Shown: positions 57,362 to 64,000 of the stretch, in pieces
Layout of the letters: each line of letters starts with the position of its first letter
How positions within the stretch are numbered: the first letter of the stretch is position 1
Source: VRUE01 sp963725085
GTDB lineage: Bacteria > Actinomycetota > Thermoleophilia > Solirubrobacterales > 70-9
Direction: 5' to 3'
Length of the DNA: 64,000 bases
NCBI GenBank assembly: GCA_963725085.1
Contig: CAVRXM010000005.1
Location: 434,001 to 498,000 of the forward strand
Position numbers and translations under genes: made by a program
The notes under the pieces: generated by a model
The model's input: the letters and a program-made list of their open reading frames with translations, nothing else
Told to the model about the DNA's origin: nothing
The model's database searches: none

Positions 57362-58723
57362 ATGCCGCCAGCAACCACGACGGCCGAGTGGGTGGCGGCC
57401 GATGTCGCCACCCACTACGCCGACTCCGACGGTGTGAGCATCGCCTACCAGGTGCACGGCGACGGACCGATCGACATCGTCTTCGTGCCGGGTTTCGTCT
57501 CCCACGTCGATCTCTTCTGGGAGGAGCCGCACGCGGCGCGCCTCCTGCGCCGGCTCACCTCCTTCTCCCGTCTGGTCGTGTTCGACAAGCGGGGCCAAGG
57601 CCTCTCCGACCGGACGGACCGGCCACCGACTCTGGAGGATTCGATGGGCGACCTCAGGGCCGTGATGGAGGCGGCCGACTGCCGACCGGCCGTCGTCTTC
57701 AGCATCTCCGAGGGCGGGCCGATGGCCACCCTCTTCGCGGCAACGAATCCGGACCTGGTCTCGTCGCTGGTCCTCTACGGAACCTACGCTCGTGCCCTGG
57801 CTGCGCCCGATCACCCGGATGGGATGCCGAGCGAGGCTCTGGACGCCTTCCTCGAGATGGTGAGGGAGGAATGGGGCGGTCCGGTGGCGAGCAACCTCTG
57901 GGCGCCGAGCCTCGACGGGCATCCGGACTTCGATCGCTGGTGGGCCCGGCTCCTGCGCCAGGGAACCAGCCCTGCCGGGGCGGTCGCCCTGTTCGATCTG
58001 TACCGGACTATCGATGTCAGACCGATCCTGCCTGCGATTCAGGTTCCGACTCTGGTTCTCCACCGCAGCGGCGACATGGTTGTCCCGGTCGGGCAGGGCC
58101 GCTACCTGGCGGAGCAGATTCCCGACGCCCGGTATGTGGAGCTCACCGACAGCAACCATTTGGTGACGATCGGCGATCAGGACACCCTGGTCGACGAGGT
58201 CGAGGAGTTCCTGGTCGGAAGCAGGCGCGCCCACGAGCCCGAGCGGGCCCTGGCCACGGTCCTGTTCACCGACATCGTCAGCTCCACCGAGCGGACCCTC
58301 GCGCTCGGAGATCGTCGCTGGCGACACCTGTTGGAGCGCCACAACAGGGTCGTTCGCCGGCAGCTGGCCATCCATCGCGGCGGCGAGGTGAAGACGCTGG
58401 GCGATGGGTTCCTCGCGACGTTCGACGGGCCCGCCCGGGCGATCCGCTGCGCCGCGGCGATCCGAAACGAGCTGCAGGGAATCGGGATCGACGTGCGGGC
58501 CGGAATCCACACGGGTGAGGTCGAGTTGATCGATGACGACGTGAGCGGGATGGCGGTCAACATCGGCGCTCGCATCGGCGCCCTGGCAAACCCGGGAGAG
58601 GTCTGCGTCTCGAGCACGGTGCGGGAGCTCGTGGTCGGCTCGGGGCTCGAGTTCGCCGAGCGCGGGGTCCACGACCTGAAGGGCGCCCCAGGTGAGTGGC
58701 GTCTATACGCTGTCGACCACTGA
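57362..58723 (+). CDS. Alpha/beta-hydrolase fused to class III nucleotidyl cyclase (second copy)
   Basis: 453 residues, same two-domain layout as the gene at 6700 and very similar throughout. Hydrolase part: IAYQVHGDGPIDIVFVPGFV, FDKRGQGLSDR, elbow SISEGGPM, VLHRSGDMVVPVGQGRYLAE, DSNHLVTIG. Cyclase part: ATVLFTDIVSSTERTLALGD (metal Asp), EVKTLGDGFLATFDGPARA (second Asp), AGIHTGEVELIDDDVSGMAV, CVSSTVRELVVGSGLEFAE. Probably cytosolic. It is tightly linked to the His-rich secreted peptide, unlike the first copy. Confidence 0.9.
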   Translation: MPPATTTAEWVAADVATHYADSDGVSIAYQVHGDGPIDIVFVPGFVSHVDLFWEEPHAARLLRRLTSFSRLVVFDKRGQGLSDRTDRPPTLEDSMGDLRAVMEAADCRPAVVFSISEGGPMATLFAATNPDLVSSLVLYGTYARALAAPDHPDGMPSEALDAFLEMVREEWGGPVASNLWAPSLDGHPDFDRWWARLLRQGTSPAGAVALFDLYRTIDVRPILPAIQVPTLVLHRSGDMVVPVGQGRYLAEQIPDARYVELTDSNHLVTIGDQDTLVDEVEEFLVGSRRAHEPERALATVLFTDIVSSTERTLALGDRRWRHLLERHNRVVRRQLAIHRGGEVKTLGDGFLATFDGPARAIRCAAAIRNELQGIGIDVRAGIHTGEVELIDDDVSGMAVNIGARIGALANPGEVCVSSTVRELVVGSGLEFAERGVHDLKGAPGEWRLYAVDH

Positions 58724-58799
58724 GGGCCGCGCCTGACAACCCGACTTCGAAGCGCGGCCGTAACTCAAAGACGGGCCGTGCCCGTCCGATAAGGCCGGT

Positions 58800-60101
58800 A
58801 TGGCCCCCGACCCCGTTGTCCGCCCGGTCCGGTTGACGATCGCCGACGACCTTCGGCGCGACCGCCCGACCGTGCTCTTCCGCGGGCTGTTCGCGATGCC
58901 GCTGATGGTCTGGCTCGCGGCGTGGTCGGTCGTCGCCTTCTTCGTGGCCCTCGGGAACTGGCTCGCGACGCTCGTCCTCGGGCGCTCGCCGGCGCCACTG
59001 CACCGCTTCCTGGCCAGGTTCGTCCGCTACGCGACCCAGTCGTTCGCCTACCTCAATCTCGTCAGCGACCCGTACCCGTCCTTCACCGGGAAGCCGGGCT
59101 ATCCGGTCGACCTCGAGATCGACCCGCAGGCCCGCCAGAACCGCTGGGCCGTTGGATTCCGGCTGGTGCTCGCATTGCCGGCGATGCTCCTCGTCACCGT
59201 CCTCGCGGGGTACGGGGCGAACGGGTACAGCTTCCTCGTACCACAGCTGAGCCGGGTCGGGTTCACTGTCCTCACGATCGCCGCCTTTCTCGGCTGGTTC
59301 TCGGCCCTGGTCCGCGGCCGGATGCCGCGCGGCCTGCGCGACATGGCCGCGTACGGGCTCTCCTACGGCGCGCAATTCTGGGCCTACATACTGCTGCTCA
59401 CCGACCGGTACCCCTCCAGCGACCCGCTGACCGCGATCGGCCCGCTGCCGATCCGCAACCACCCGGTAAGGCTCGAGTCCGGCGGCGAGCTGCGGCGCAG
59501 CCGCCTAACCGTCTTCTTCCGGATCCTCCTCGCGTTCCCGCACCTGATCTGGCTGACGCTTTGGGGTGTCGTCGCGCTCGGCGCCGCGGTGATCAACTGG
59601 TTCGCGACGCTGATCCTCGGCACACCGCCCAGGGCCCTCCATCGCATCCTCTCGAGCTACGTTCGCTATCAGGCCCACGTCGTCGCCTACCTGTACCTGA
59701 TCGGCAACCCCTTCCCGGGCTTCACCGGGAGCGAGGGCCGCTACCCGGTCGACCTCCATTTCGCTGGGCCCGAACGGCAGAATCGTTGGACCGTGCTGTT
59801 CCGCTCCGTCCTCGTGATCCCGGCCTTCTTCGTCGTCAGCGTCTACAACACCCTGCTGTTCTTCGCCGGCTTCCTCGGTTGGTTCGCGGCGCTCGTTACC
59901 GGACGGATGCCCACCGGCCTTCGTAACGCGGGGGCGCTCGCCATCGGCTACGCCGCCCAAACCAACGCGTACCTCTTCCTCATCACCGGCGCCTACCCGA
60001 ACAGCGGCCCCGAAGAGTGGCGGTCTGCGCCGGTCATCTCGATGCCCCCGCCGGCGCCGGCGCCGCCCCCGGCGTCGATTCCGCCACCAGTGCCGGTTTG
60101 A
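58800..60101 (+). CDS. DUF4389-type membrane protein (duplicated)
   Basis: 433 residues with about eight hydrophobic segments in an internal duplication. Each unit has FRGLFAMPLMVWLAAWSVVA-like then NWLATLVLGR(S/T)P-like, FVRYATQSFAYLNLVSDPYP and FTG(K/S)-x-YPVDLEID/HFA motifs; the second copy reads FRILLAFPHLIWLTLWGVVA, NWFATLILGTPPRALHRILS, YLYLIGNPFPGFTG. Pro-rich C-terminal tail. I believe DUF4389 proteins match this; function unknown. Its last four bases overlap the M48 gene start (TTGA). Confidence 0.75.
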   Translation: MAPDPVVRPVRLTIADDLRRDRPTVLFRGLFAMPLMVWLAAWSVVAFFVALGNWLATLVLGRSPAPLHRFLARFVRYATQSFAYLNLVSDPYPSFTGKPGYPVDLEIDPQARQNRWAVGFRLVLALPAMLLVTVLAGYGANGYSFLVPQLSRVGFTVLTIAAFLGWFSALVRGRMPRGLRDMAAYGLSYGAQFWAYILLLTDRYPSSDPLTAIGPLPIRNHPVRLESGGELRRSRLTVFFRILLAFPHLIWLTLWGVVALGAAVINWFATLILGTPPRALHRILSSYVRYQAHVVAYLYLIGNPFPGFTGSEGRYPVDLHFAGPERQNRWTVLFRSVLVIPAFFVVSVYNTLLFFAGFLGWFAALVTGRMPTGLRNAGALAIGYAAQTNAYLFLITGAYPNSGPEEWRSAPVISMPPPAPAPPPASIPPPVPV

Positions 60102-61402
60102 GCCTGGAGATGGCGGGGGCAGTGACGACAGCCACCGAGCGGGTCGGGACGACACCGCTGAGGCGCTTCTGGCGCCCCTCGACCCTCGCCCTGATCGTCG
60201 GCGCTGTGGTCTGGGTCTGGGCGGCCCACGCGCTGTGGGTCTCGACCAAAGTGGCCCCCCTTGCGGGGCCCCATCTCGATCCGAGCCGCTTCTTCAGCTC
60301 CGCCTTCCTCGATCGCAGCGCCACCTACGGGCGCTTCCTCGAAATCGAGGGCGTGCTGAGCATGGTCACGCTGCTGGTCGTCCTCGCGTTCTACGCGCGC
60401 TACGGCCACCGCCTGATGCGGGAGTCGGCTGCGGGCCGGATCGGGACCGGGATGCTGCTCGGGATGCTCGGCTTCGCGGTGGTGTGGCTTTCATCGGTTC
60501 CGTTCGGTCTCGTCGAGGTCTGGTGGCAGCGCCGCTACCACGTCTCGCATCAGGGTTATGTCGAGTGGCTGCTGAACAGCTTCTTCAGCCTCGGAGGGGC
60601 CTTCCTGTTCATCTGCCTCGCCCTACTCGTGACGATGGGCCTTGCCGGGGTCTTCAGGCGCTGGTGGTGGGCGGCGGCGGCTCCGGTGTTGGTCGCCATC
60701 GCCCTGCTCTACTCGCTGGCCAGTCCCTACCTGATCCCGAGCACCGCTCCGCTCCGGAACCCTCAGCTGGTCGCCGACGCCCGCGCCCTCGAACGCGAGA
60801 AAGGGTTGTCGGGAACCAGGCTCGAGGTCCAGGAAGTGCACCGGTTCACGACGGCCCCCAACGCCGAGGCCGCCGGTTTCGGCCCCAGCAGCACCGTCGT
60901 CCTCTGGGACACCCTTCTCGACGGAAGGTTCAACCGCTCGGAGGTTCGCGTCGTCCTCGGCCACGAGCTGTCGCACCTCGCCCACCACGATCCGCTCAAG
61001 GGGGTCGCCTGGGGTGCGCTATTCCTGATTCCCGCCTGGGGGCTGATCGCGCTCCTCACCCGCAGACGGGGCGGGATGGCGCGCCCCGAGGCGGTGCCGG
61101 TGGTGCTTCTGGTGCTGGCGGCGATGCAGCTGCTCGCGATGCCGTTCTTCAGCGCCGTCTCGCGCCGCCAGGAGGCCGCCGCCGATTGGTCCGCTCTGGT
61201 CGCCACGCGCGCGCCGGCGGCCGACAGGTCCCTGCAGCGTCAACTCGCGATCACCAGCCTCAGCGAGCCCGACCCACCCGGCTGGTCATCGTTCCTCTTC
61301 GGCACCCACCCGACGGCGATGGAACGCATCTCGATGTCCTACGCGTGGGAAGAATGGGCGAATGGGAAATCGAAAGATTTAGGAAGCTCAAACCTCCCCT
61401 GA
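60098..61402 (+). CDS. M48 family metalloprotease, membrane-bound
   Basis: 434 residues. Four or five N-terminal membrane segments (TLALIVGAVVWVWAAHALWV, GVLSMVTLLVVLAFYARY, MLLGMLGFAVVWLSSVPFG, AFLFICLALLVTMGLAGVF, AAPVLVAIALLYSLASPY), then the peptidase core: VVLGHELSHLAHHDPLKG carries the zinc H-E-x-x-H, and the third ligand region is SRRQEAAADWSALVATRA. Ste24/HtpX-like proteases handle misfolded membrane proteins or remove small tags. TTG 60098 is preferred to ATG 60110: the former overlaps the upstream stop, whereas the latter has GGAG directly adjoining. Confidence 0.85.
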   Translation: MSLEMAGAVTTATERVGTTPLRRFWRPSTLALIVGAVVWVWAAHALWVSTKVAPLAGPHLDPSRFFSSAFLDRSATYGRFLEIEGVLSMVTLLVVLAFYARYGHRLMRESAAGRIGTGMLLGMLGFAVVWLSSVPFGLVEVWWQRRYHVSHQGYVEWLLNSFFSLGGAFLFICLALLVTMGLAGVFRRWWWAAAAPVLVAIALLYSLASPYLIPSTAPLRNPQLVADARALEREKGLSGTRLEVQEVHRFTTAPNAEAAGFGPSSTVVLWDTLLDGRFNRSEVRVVLGHELSHLAHHDPLKGVAWGALFLIPAWGLIALLTRRRGGMARPEAVPVVLLVLAAMQLLAMPFFSAVSRRQEAAADWSALVATRAPAADRSLQRQLAITSLSEPDPPGWSSFLFGTHPTAMERISMSYAWEEWANGKSKDLGSSNLP

Positions 61403-61568
61403 AAGTGACCCACCTAGGTTGAGTCCATGAGCCGACAGATGAGCTACTCCCGTGTCCTCTCCACATTCGTCGCCGAGGCCGCCCACGACACCCGGGCCTC
61501 GGTGCGCGCGGCCAGGGCGCGCCCGAAGGCCGGCGCGCCGAGCGCCCGCGCCCTCCACCGGGTGAGAC

Positions 61569-62162
61569 TCACGCACCCCGCCGCTGCCGAGAAGAAGACA
61601 CTCGGGCCCACGGCCTGAGCGGACCGACAGGCCTGGTCGTCCGCCAGACCGACTCGACGCCCGACCCGGCCGGCGGGCGCAACCCGGGCTCCTCGCCGAC
61701 CAGCTCGAACCCGAGCTTGGCGGGAATGCCGGCGCTCGCCCGGTTGTTGGTGTCGTGGTGGATCTCGACCCGGTCGATCGGCGGCAGGGCGAGCGCGGCG
61801 TCGGTCAGCGCCGAGGCGACGGCGGTCGCCACTCCCTGGCGGGTGTGGGGAGCGGCGATCCAGTAGCCGAGCTCGACGCCGTCGGGGCCGATCCGCCGGT
61901 GCATCCCGCAGCTTCCGGCGATCTCGCCGTCGCGGAGCACAGCGAGGACGACGTCCCCTCCGGCGTTCCATTCGTCCTCCCAGCGCTGGATCAACTCGAT
62001 CCGCTCGGCCAGGGTCTTCGGCTCCTCCGCCATCCACGGCATCCAGGGCCGAAGGTGCTCCGCGTTGTCGGCGATCAGCCGCCCGAGCGCCTCGGCGTCG
62101 TCGGCCCTCCAGCGCCGGAGCACCAGGCCGTCGGCCTCGATCCGATCGGGAAGCCGGTCCAT
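61569..62162 (-). CDS. GNAT acetyltransferase (RimJ/RimL type)
   Basis: 197 residues. GLVLRRWRADDAEALGRLIA, LAVLRDGEIAGSCGMHRRIG, VELGYWIAAPHTRQGVATAV (acetyl-CoA loop R-x-x-G-x-A), DRVEIHHDTNNRASAGIPAK, LGFELVGEE. Typical of RimJ/RimL-like N-acetyltransferases acting on ribosomal proteins, antibiotics or small amines; the substrate is not inferable. The C-terminus (after VWRTTRPV) may be extended by readthrough of an indel. Confidence 0.82.
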   Translation of the reverse strand: MDRLPDRIEADGLVLRRWRADDAEALGRLIADNAEHLRPWMPWMAEEPKTLAERIELIQRWEDEWNAGGDVVLAVLRDGEIAGSCGMHRRIGPDGVELGYWIAAPHTRQGVATAVASALTDAALALPPIDRVEIHHDTNNRASAGIPAKLGFELVGEEPGLRPPAGSGVESVWRTTRPVGPLRPWARVSSSRQRRGA

Positions 62163-62179
62163 CGCCGCATGCTAGGGCG

Positions 62180-63481
62180 CTAGAGGACGGTGAGGACGGC
62201 GAGGGAGAGGACCGAGACGGCGACCACGAGGAGCGCGGCGCCGGTCAGCAGGCGGCCCGCCTGGCCGAGATGGTTTCCCGCCATCAGATCGGCGTCCTTG
62301 CCCAGGGCCCGCATGAACGGCAGCAGCACCAGGAGGAGGACGGCGTTCAGCGCCTGGGAGAGGAACAGGATCGAGATCAGCGGCGCGCCGGGGATCAGGA
62401 CCAGCGTCGCGGCGAGGATCACGACCGCGGCATAGCTGAGGTAGAACTCCCTCGCTTCCTCGAAGCTGTCGTCGAGCGCCGCCTTGCGCCCGATCGTCTC
62501 CGAGACCGAGTACGCGGTGGAAAGCGGGACGATCGCCGCTGCGAGCAGGGCGGCGCCGAGGAGGCCGAGCCCGAACAGCGTCGCGGCGACGTGCCCCGCA
62601 AGCGGCTGCAGGGCCTTCGCCGCGTCACGGGCGTCGTTGACTTCGATCCCTTCCGCGTGAAGCGTGGCCGCGCATGCAACGACGACGAAGGCGCCGATCA
62701 CCCCGGTCAACACCGCGCCGACGATCACGTCGACGCGCTCGTAGGGGAGGTCGCGAACGGTGAGCTTCTTGTCGACCGCGTAGGACTGGATGAACGCCAG
62801 CCCCCACGGCGCGAGCGTCGTGCCGACGGTGGCGACCGCGACCAGAGCCGCATCGCGGGTCAGCGGCATGTTCGGGACGGTTAGGCCCTTCGCCGCCTCT
62901 CCCCAGGCGGGGTGGGCGAGGATCCCGGAGAGGACGTAGGTGACGAAGACTGCGCTGAGGGCGAGCAGGACGTGCTCGACGTAGCGAAAGGACCCCCGCA
63001 GCACCAGCAGCGAGACTCCCGCCGCGGCGAGGGGAACGGTGACGTAGCGACTGAGCCCGGCGAGGAGGTCGCCCGCCGCGGCGACGCCGGCGAACTCGGC
63101 GCAGAGGGTTCCGGTGTTGGCGATCAGCAGAGCGCCGATCACGAGGGCGGCGGCGCGTCCGCCGTAGTGCTCGCGGACCAGCGTCAGCAGCCCCTTGCCG
63201 GTGACGACGCCGAGCCGCATCCCGAGCTCGTGGAAGACGATCAGAGCCAGAGTGGAGACCGCAAGGACCCAGAGCAGCTCGTAGCCGTACTTGGCGCCGA
63301 GGATCGAGTAGGTGGTGATCCCGGCCGGATCATCGTCGGAGAGGCCGGCGAGCACCCCGGGCCCGACGACCGCCAGCAGCGAGGCAAGGCCTCCGGCCGC
63401 GAGCAGCCTTGGCCGGTGGCGCGTCAGGTGCCAATGGAGATGGCGCCCGGGTGTTCGATGACCGCCGGGGTGGCCGTTCAC
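62180..63481 (-). CDS. Nramp-superfamily divalent metal transporter, atypical
   Basis: 433 residues, about 11 membrane segments. TM1 region GPGVLAGLSDDDPAGITTYS holds the D-P-x-x of the metal site; TM6 reads VGTTLAPWGLAFIQSYAVDK, where canonical Nramps have a Met-Pro-His motif. Other blocks: LLIANTGTLCAEFAGVAAAG, FVVVACAATLHAEGIEVNDA. The missing Met at the metal-binding site is described for NRAMP-related magnesium transporters, so Mg rather than Mn/Fe may be the substrate (inference). GTG 63481 start; a His-rich stretch (HRTPGRHLHWHLTRHRPR) precedes TM1. Confidence 0.82.
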   Translation of the reverse strand: MNGHPGGHRTPGRHLHWHLTRHRPRLLAAGGLASLLAVVGPGVLAGLSDDDPAGITTYSILGAKYGYELLWVLAVSTLALIVFHELGMRLGVVTGKGLLTLVREHYGGRAAALVIGALLIANTGTLCAEFAGVAAAGDLLAGLSRYVTVPLAAAGVSLLVLRGSFRYVEHVLLALSAVFVTYVLSGILAHPAWGEAAKGLTVPNMPLTRDAALVAVATVGTTLAPWGLAFIQSYAVDKKLTVRDLPYERVDVIVGAVLTGVIGAFVVVACAATLHAEGIEVNDARDAAKALQPLAGHVAATLFGLGLLGAALLAAAIVPLSTAYSVSETIGRKAALDDSFEEAREFYLSYAAVVILAATLVLIPGAPLISILFLSQALNAVLLLVLLPFMRALGKDADLMAGNHLGQAGRLLTGAALLVVAVSVLSLAVLTVL

Positions 63482-63563
63482 TGCCGACGATCGTGACCCT
63501 CGATGCTTGCCCCCTGAGGCCGAGCACGCGACGACCTTACACGCAGACCTAGATACTGGCGCG

Positions 63564-64000
63564 ATGAGCGTCGTAGATCCCGCCAGCGGCCCGCTCGGGC
63601 ACCAGGTCCGCGAGGCCGGGCAGGCGGACCTGCCGGGCATCTCGACGGCGCTCGGGGCTGCGTTCGCCGACGACCCGGTGATGAGCTGGCTGATCAGCGA
63701 CGCGGCGCGACGGCCCGGGGTCCTCGCCGGGAACTTCCGCCTTCTGCTCGAAGAGATCTGGCTCGAGCATGAAGCCACCTACACGACGGCGGTAACCGAC
63801 GGCGCCGCGATCTGGGATCCGCCGGGCAAGTGGAGCGTCAGCATCCCGAGGCAGATCGGCCTGCTGCCGCGGGCGCTGAGGGTGTGGGGGCGGCGTCTCC
63901 CGCGGGCGCTGCTGACCCTGGCCAAGCTCGAAAGCGGCCACCCGACGAAGAGCCACTACTACCTTGCCGTGCTCGGGGTGGAGCCCGAGAACCAGGGGCG
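63564..64000 (+). CDS. GNAT acetyltransferase, cut by the window edge
   Basis: ATG 63564. The frame is open to the window end (145 codons): GHQVREAGQADLPGISTALG, AAFADDPVMSWLISDAARRP, EATYTTAVTDGAAIWDPPGK, HPTKSHYYLAVLGVEPENQG. The last block is the acetyl-CoA-proximal strand of N-acetyltransferases; the catalytic loop lies beyond the edge. Divergent from the Nramp gene, with 82 bases between the starts. Confidence 0.75.
   Translation, partial: MSVVDPASGPLGHQVREAGQADLPGISTALGAAFADDPVMSWLISDAARRPGVLAGNFRLLLEEIWLEHEATYTTAVTDGAAIWDPPGKWSVSIPRQIGLLPRALRVWGRRLPRALLTLAKLESGHPTKSHYYLAVLGVEPENQG

Noticed and set aside
61427..61618. 63-codon rightward frame after the M48 protease gene
   Set aside because: It has no convincing ribosome-binding site, is Arg/Ala-rich as expected by chance, and overlaps the end of the acetyltransferase gene.
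1..64000. CRISPR array or Cas genes
   Set aside because: No run of regularly spaced identical repeats and no Cas signatures were seen. The six hairpin elements are 0.15-2 kb apart with genes between them.

Overview
The window is high-GC DNA, most likely from an actinobacterium of the class Thermoleophilia (Solirubrobacterales-like). Three things point there. First, the order tlyA-nadK-recN-steA-steB-pyrG-xerD is the actinobacterial (Mycobacterium-like) one. Second, aroC-aroK/B-aroQ-pepQ-efp-nusB also matches mycobacteria. Third, the 15.1 kb gene encodes a surface protein with 'KNSVGTKQLK'-type repeats that I associate with Solirubrobacterales. Many otherwise well-conserved genes carry single-base frameshifts (pepQ, pyrG, mutM, dnaG and others). 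These look mostly like sequencing or assembly indels, so I describe such genes as one gene with breaks.

Layout. 0-4.2 kb: shikimate pathway operon (aroC, an aroK-aroB fusion, aroQ) running into a Xaa-Pro peptidase. 4.2-9 kb: accessory genes (M42 peptidase, SDR, an alpha/beta-hydrolase-cyclase fusion, an IS481-like remnant next to a broken secreted-protein gene). 9-13.1 kb: efp, nusB, a possible xseB, a prenyl synthase and dxs. 13.1-18.6 kb: an accessory zone with SDR, SGNH hydrolase and surface-protein genes, in which six copies of a hairpin-plus-conserved-tail element lie in the intergenic gaps, all in the same orientation. 18.6-35.9 kb: a long rightward housekeeping block (tlyA, nadK, MFS exporter, recN, steA, steB, a MraY-like transferase, pyrG, M20 peptidase, DUF3866, xerD, mutM, recO, dgt, dnaG), closed by tRNA-Asn. 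35.9-39.9 kb: glycosyltransferase, SDR, lipoprotein, HPt-like and PPOX genes.

39.9-52.0 kb is an integration hot spot. A tRNA with anticodon CAT carries the first of three copies of a roughly 43-bp 3'-end sequence, the others being at 50.3 and 51.9 kb. They bound a 10.4-kb element and a 1.6-kb second segment in tandem. The large element has a Prim-Pol replication module, an excisionase-like HTH gene, phage terminase small and large subunits and a tyrosine integrase, but no capsid, portal or tail gene that I can see. It therefore resembles a phage satellite. Inside it, 45.63-48.05 kb and 49.56-50.29 kb have much lower GC and Arg-AGG/AGA and Ile-ATA codons foreign to the host. These stretches encode a string of tiny, unrecognised proteins with several strong hairpins.

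52-64 kb: a nucleotidyltransferase gene pair resembling a toxin-antitoxin system, small secreted proteins, a second glycosyltransferase, a VOC protein, a His-rich peptide coupled to a second hydrolase-cyclase fusion, a DUF4389 membrane protein, an M48 protease, GNAT acetyltransferases and an Nramp-type transporter lacking the usual TM6 methionine.
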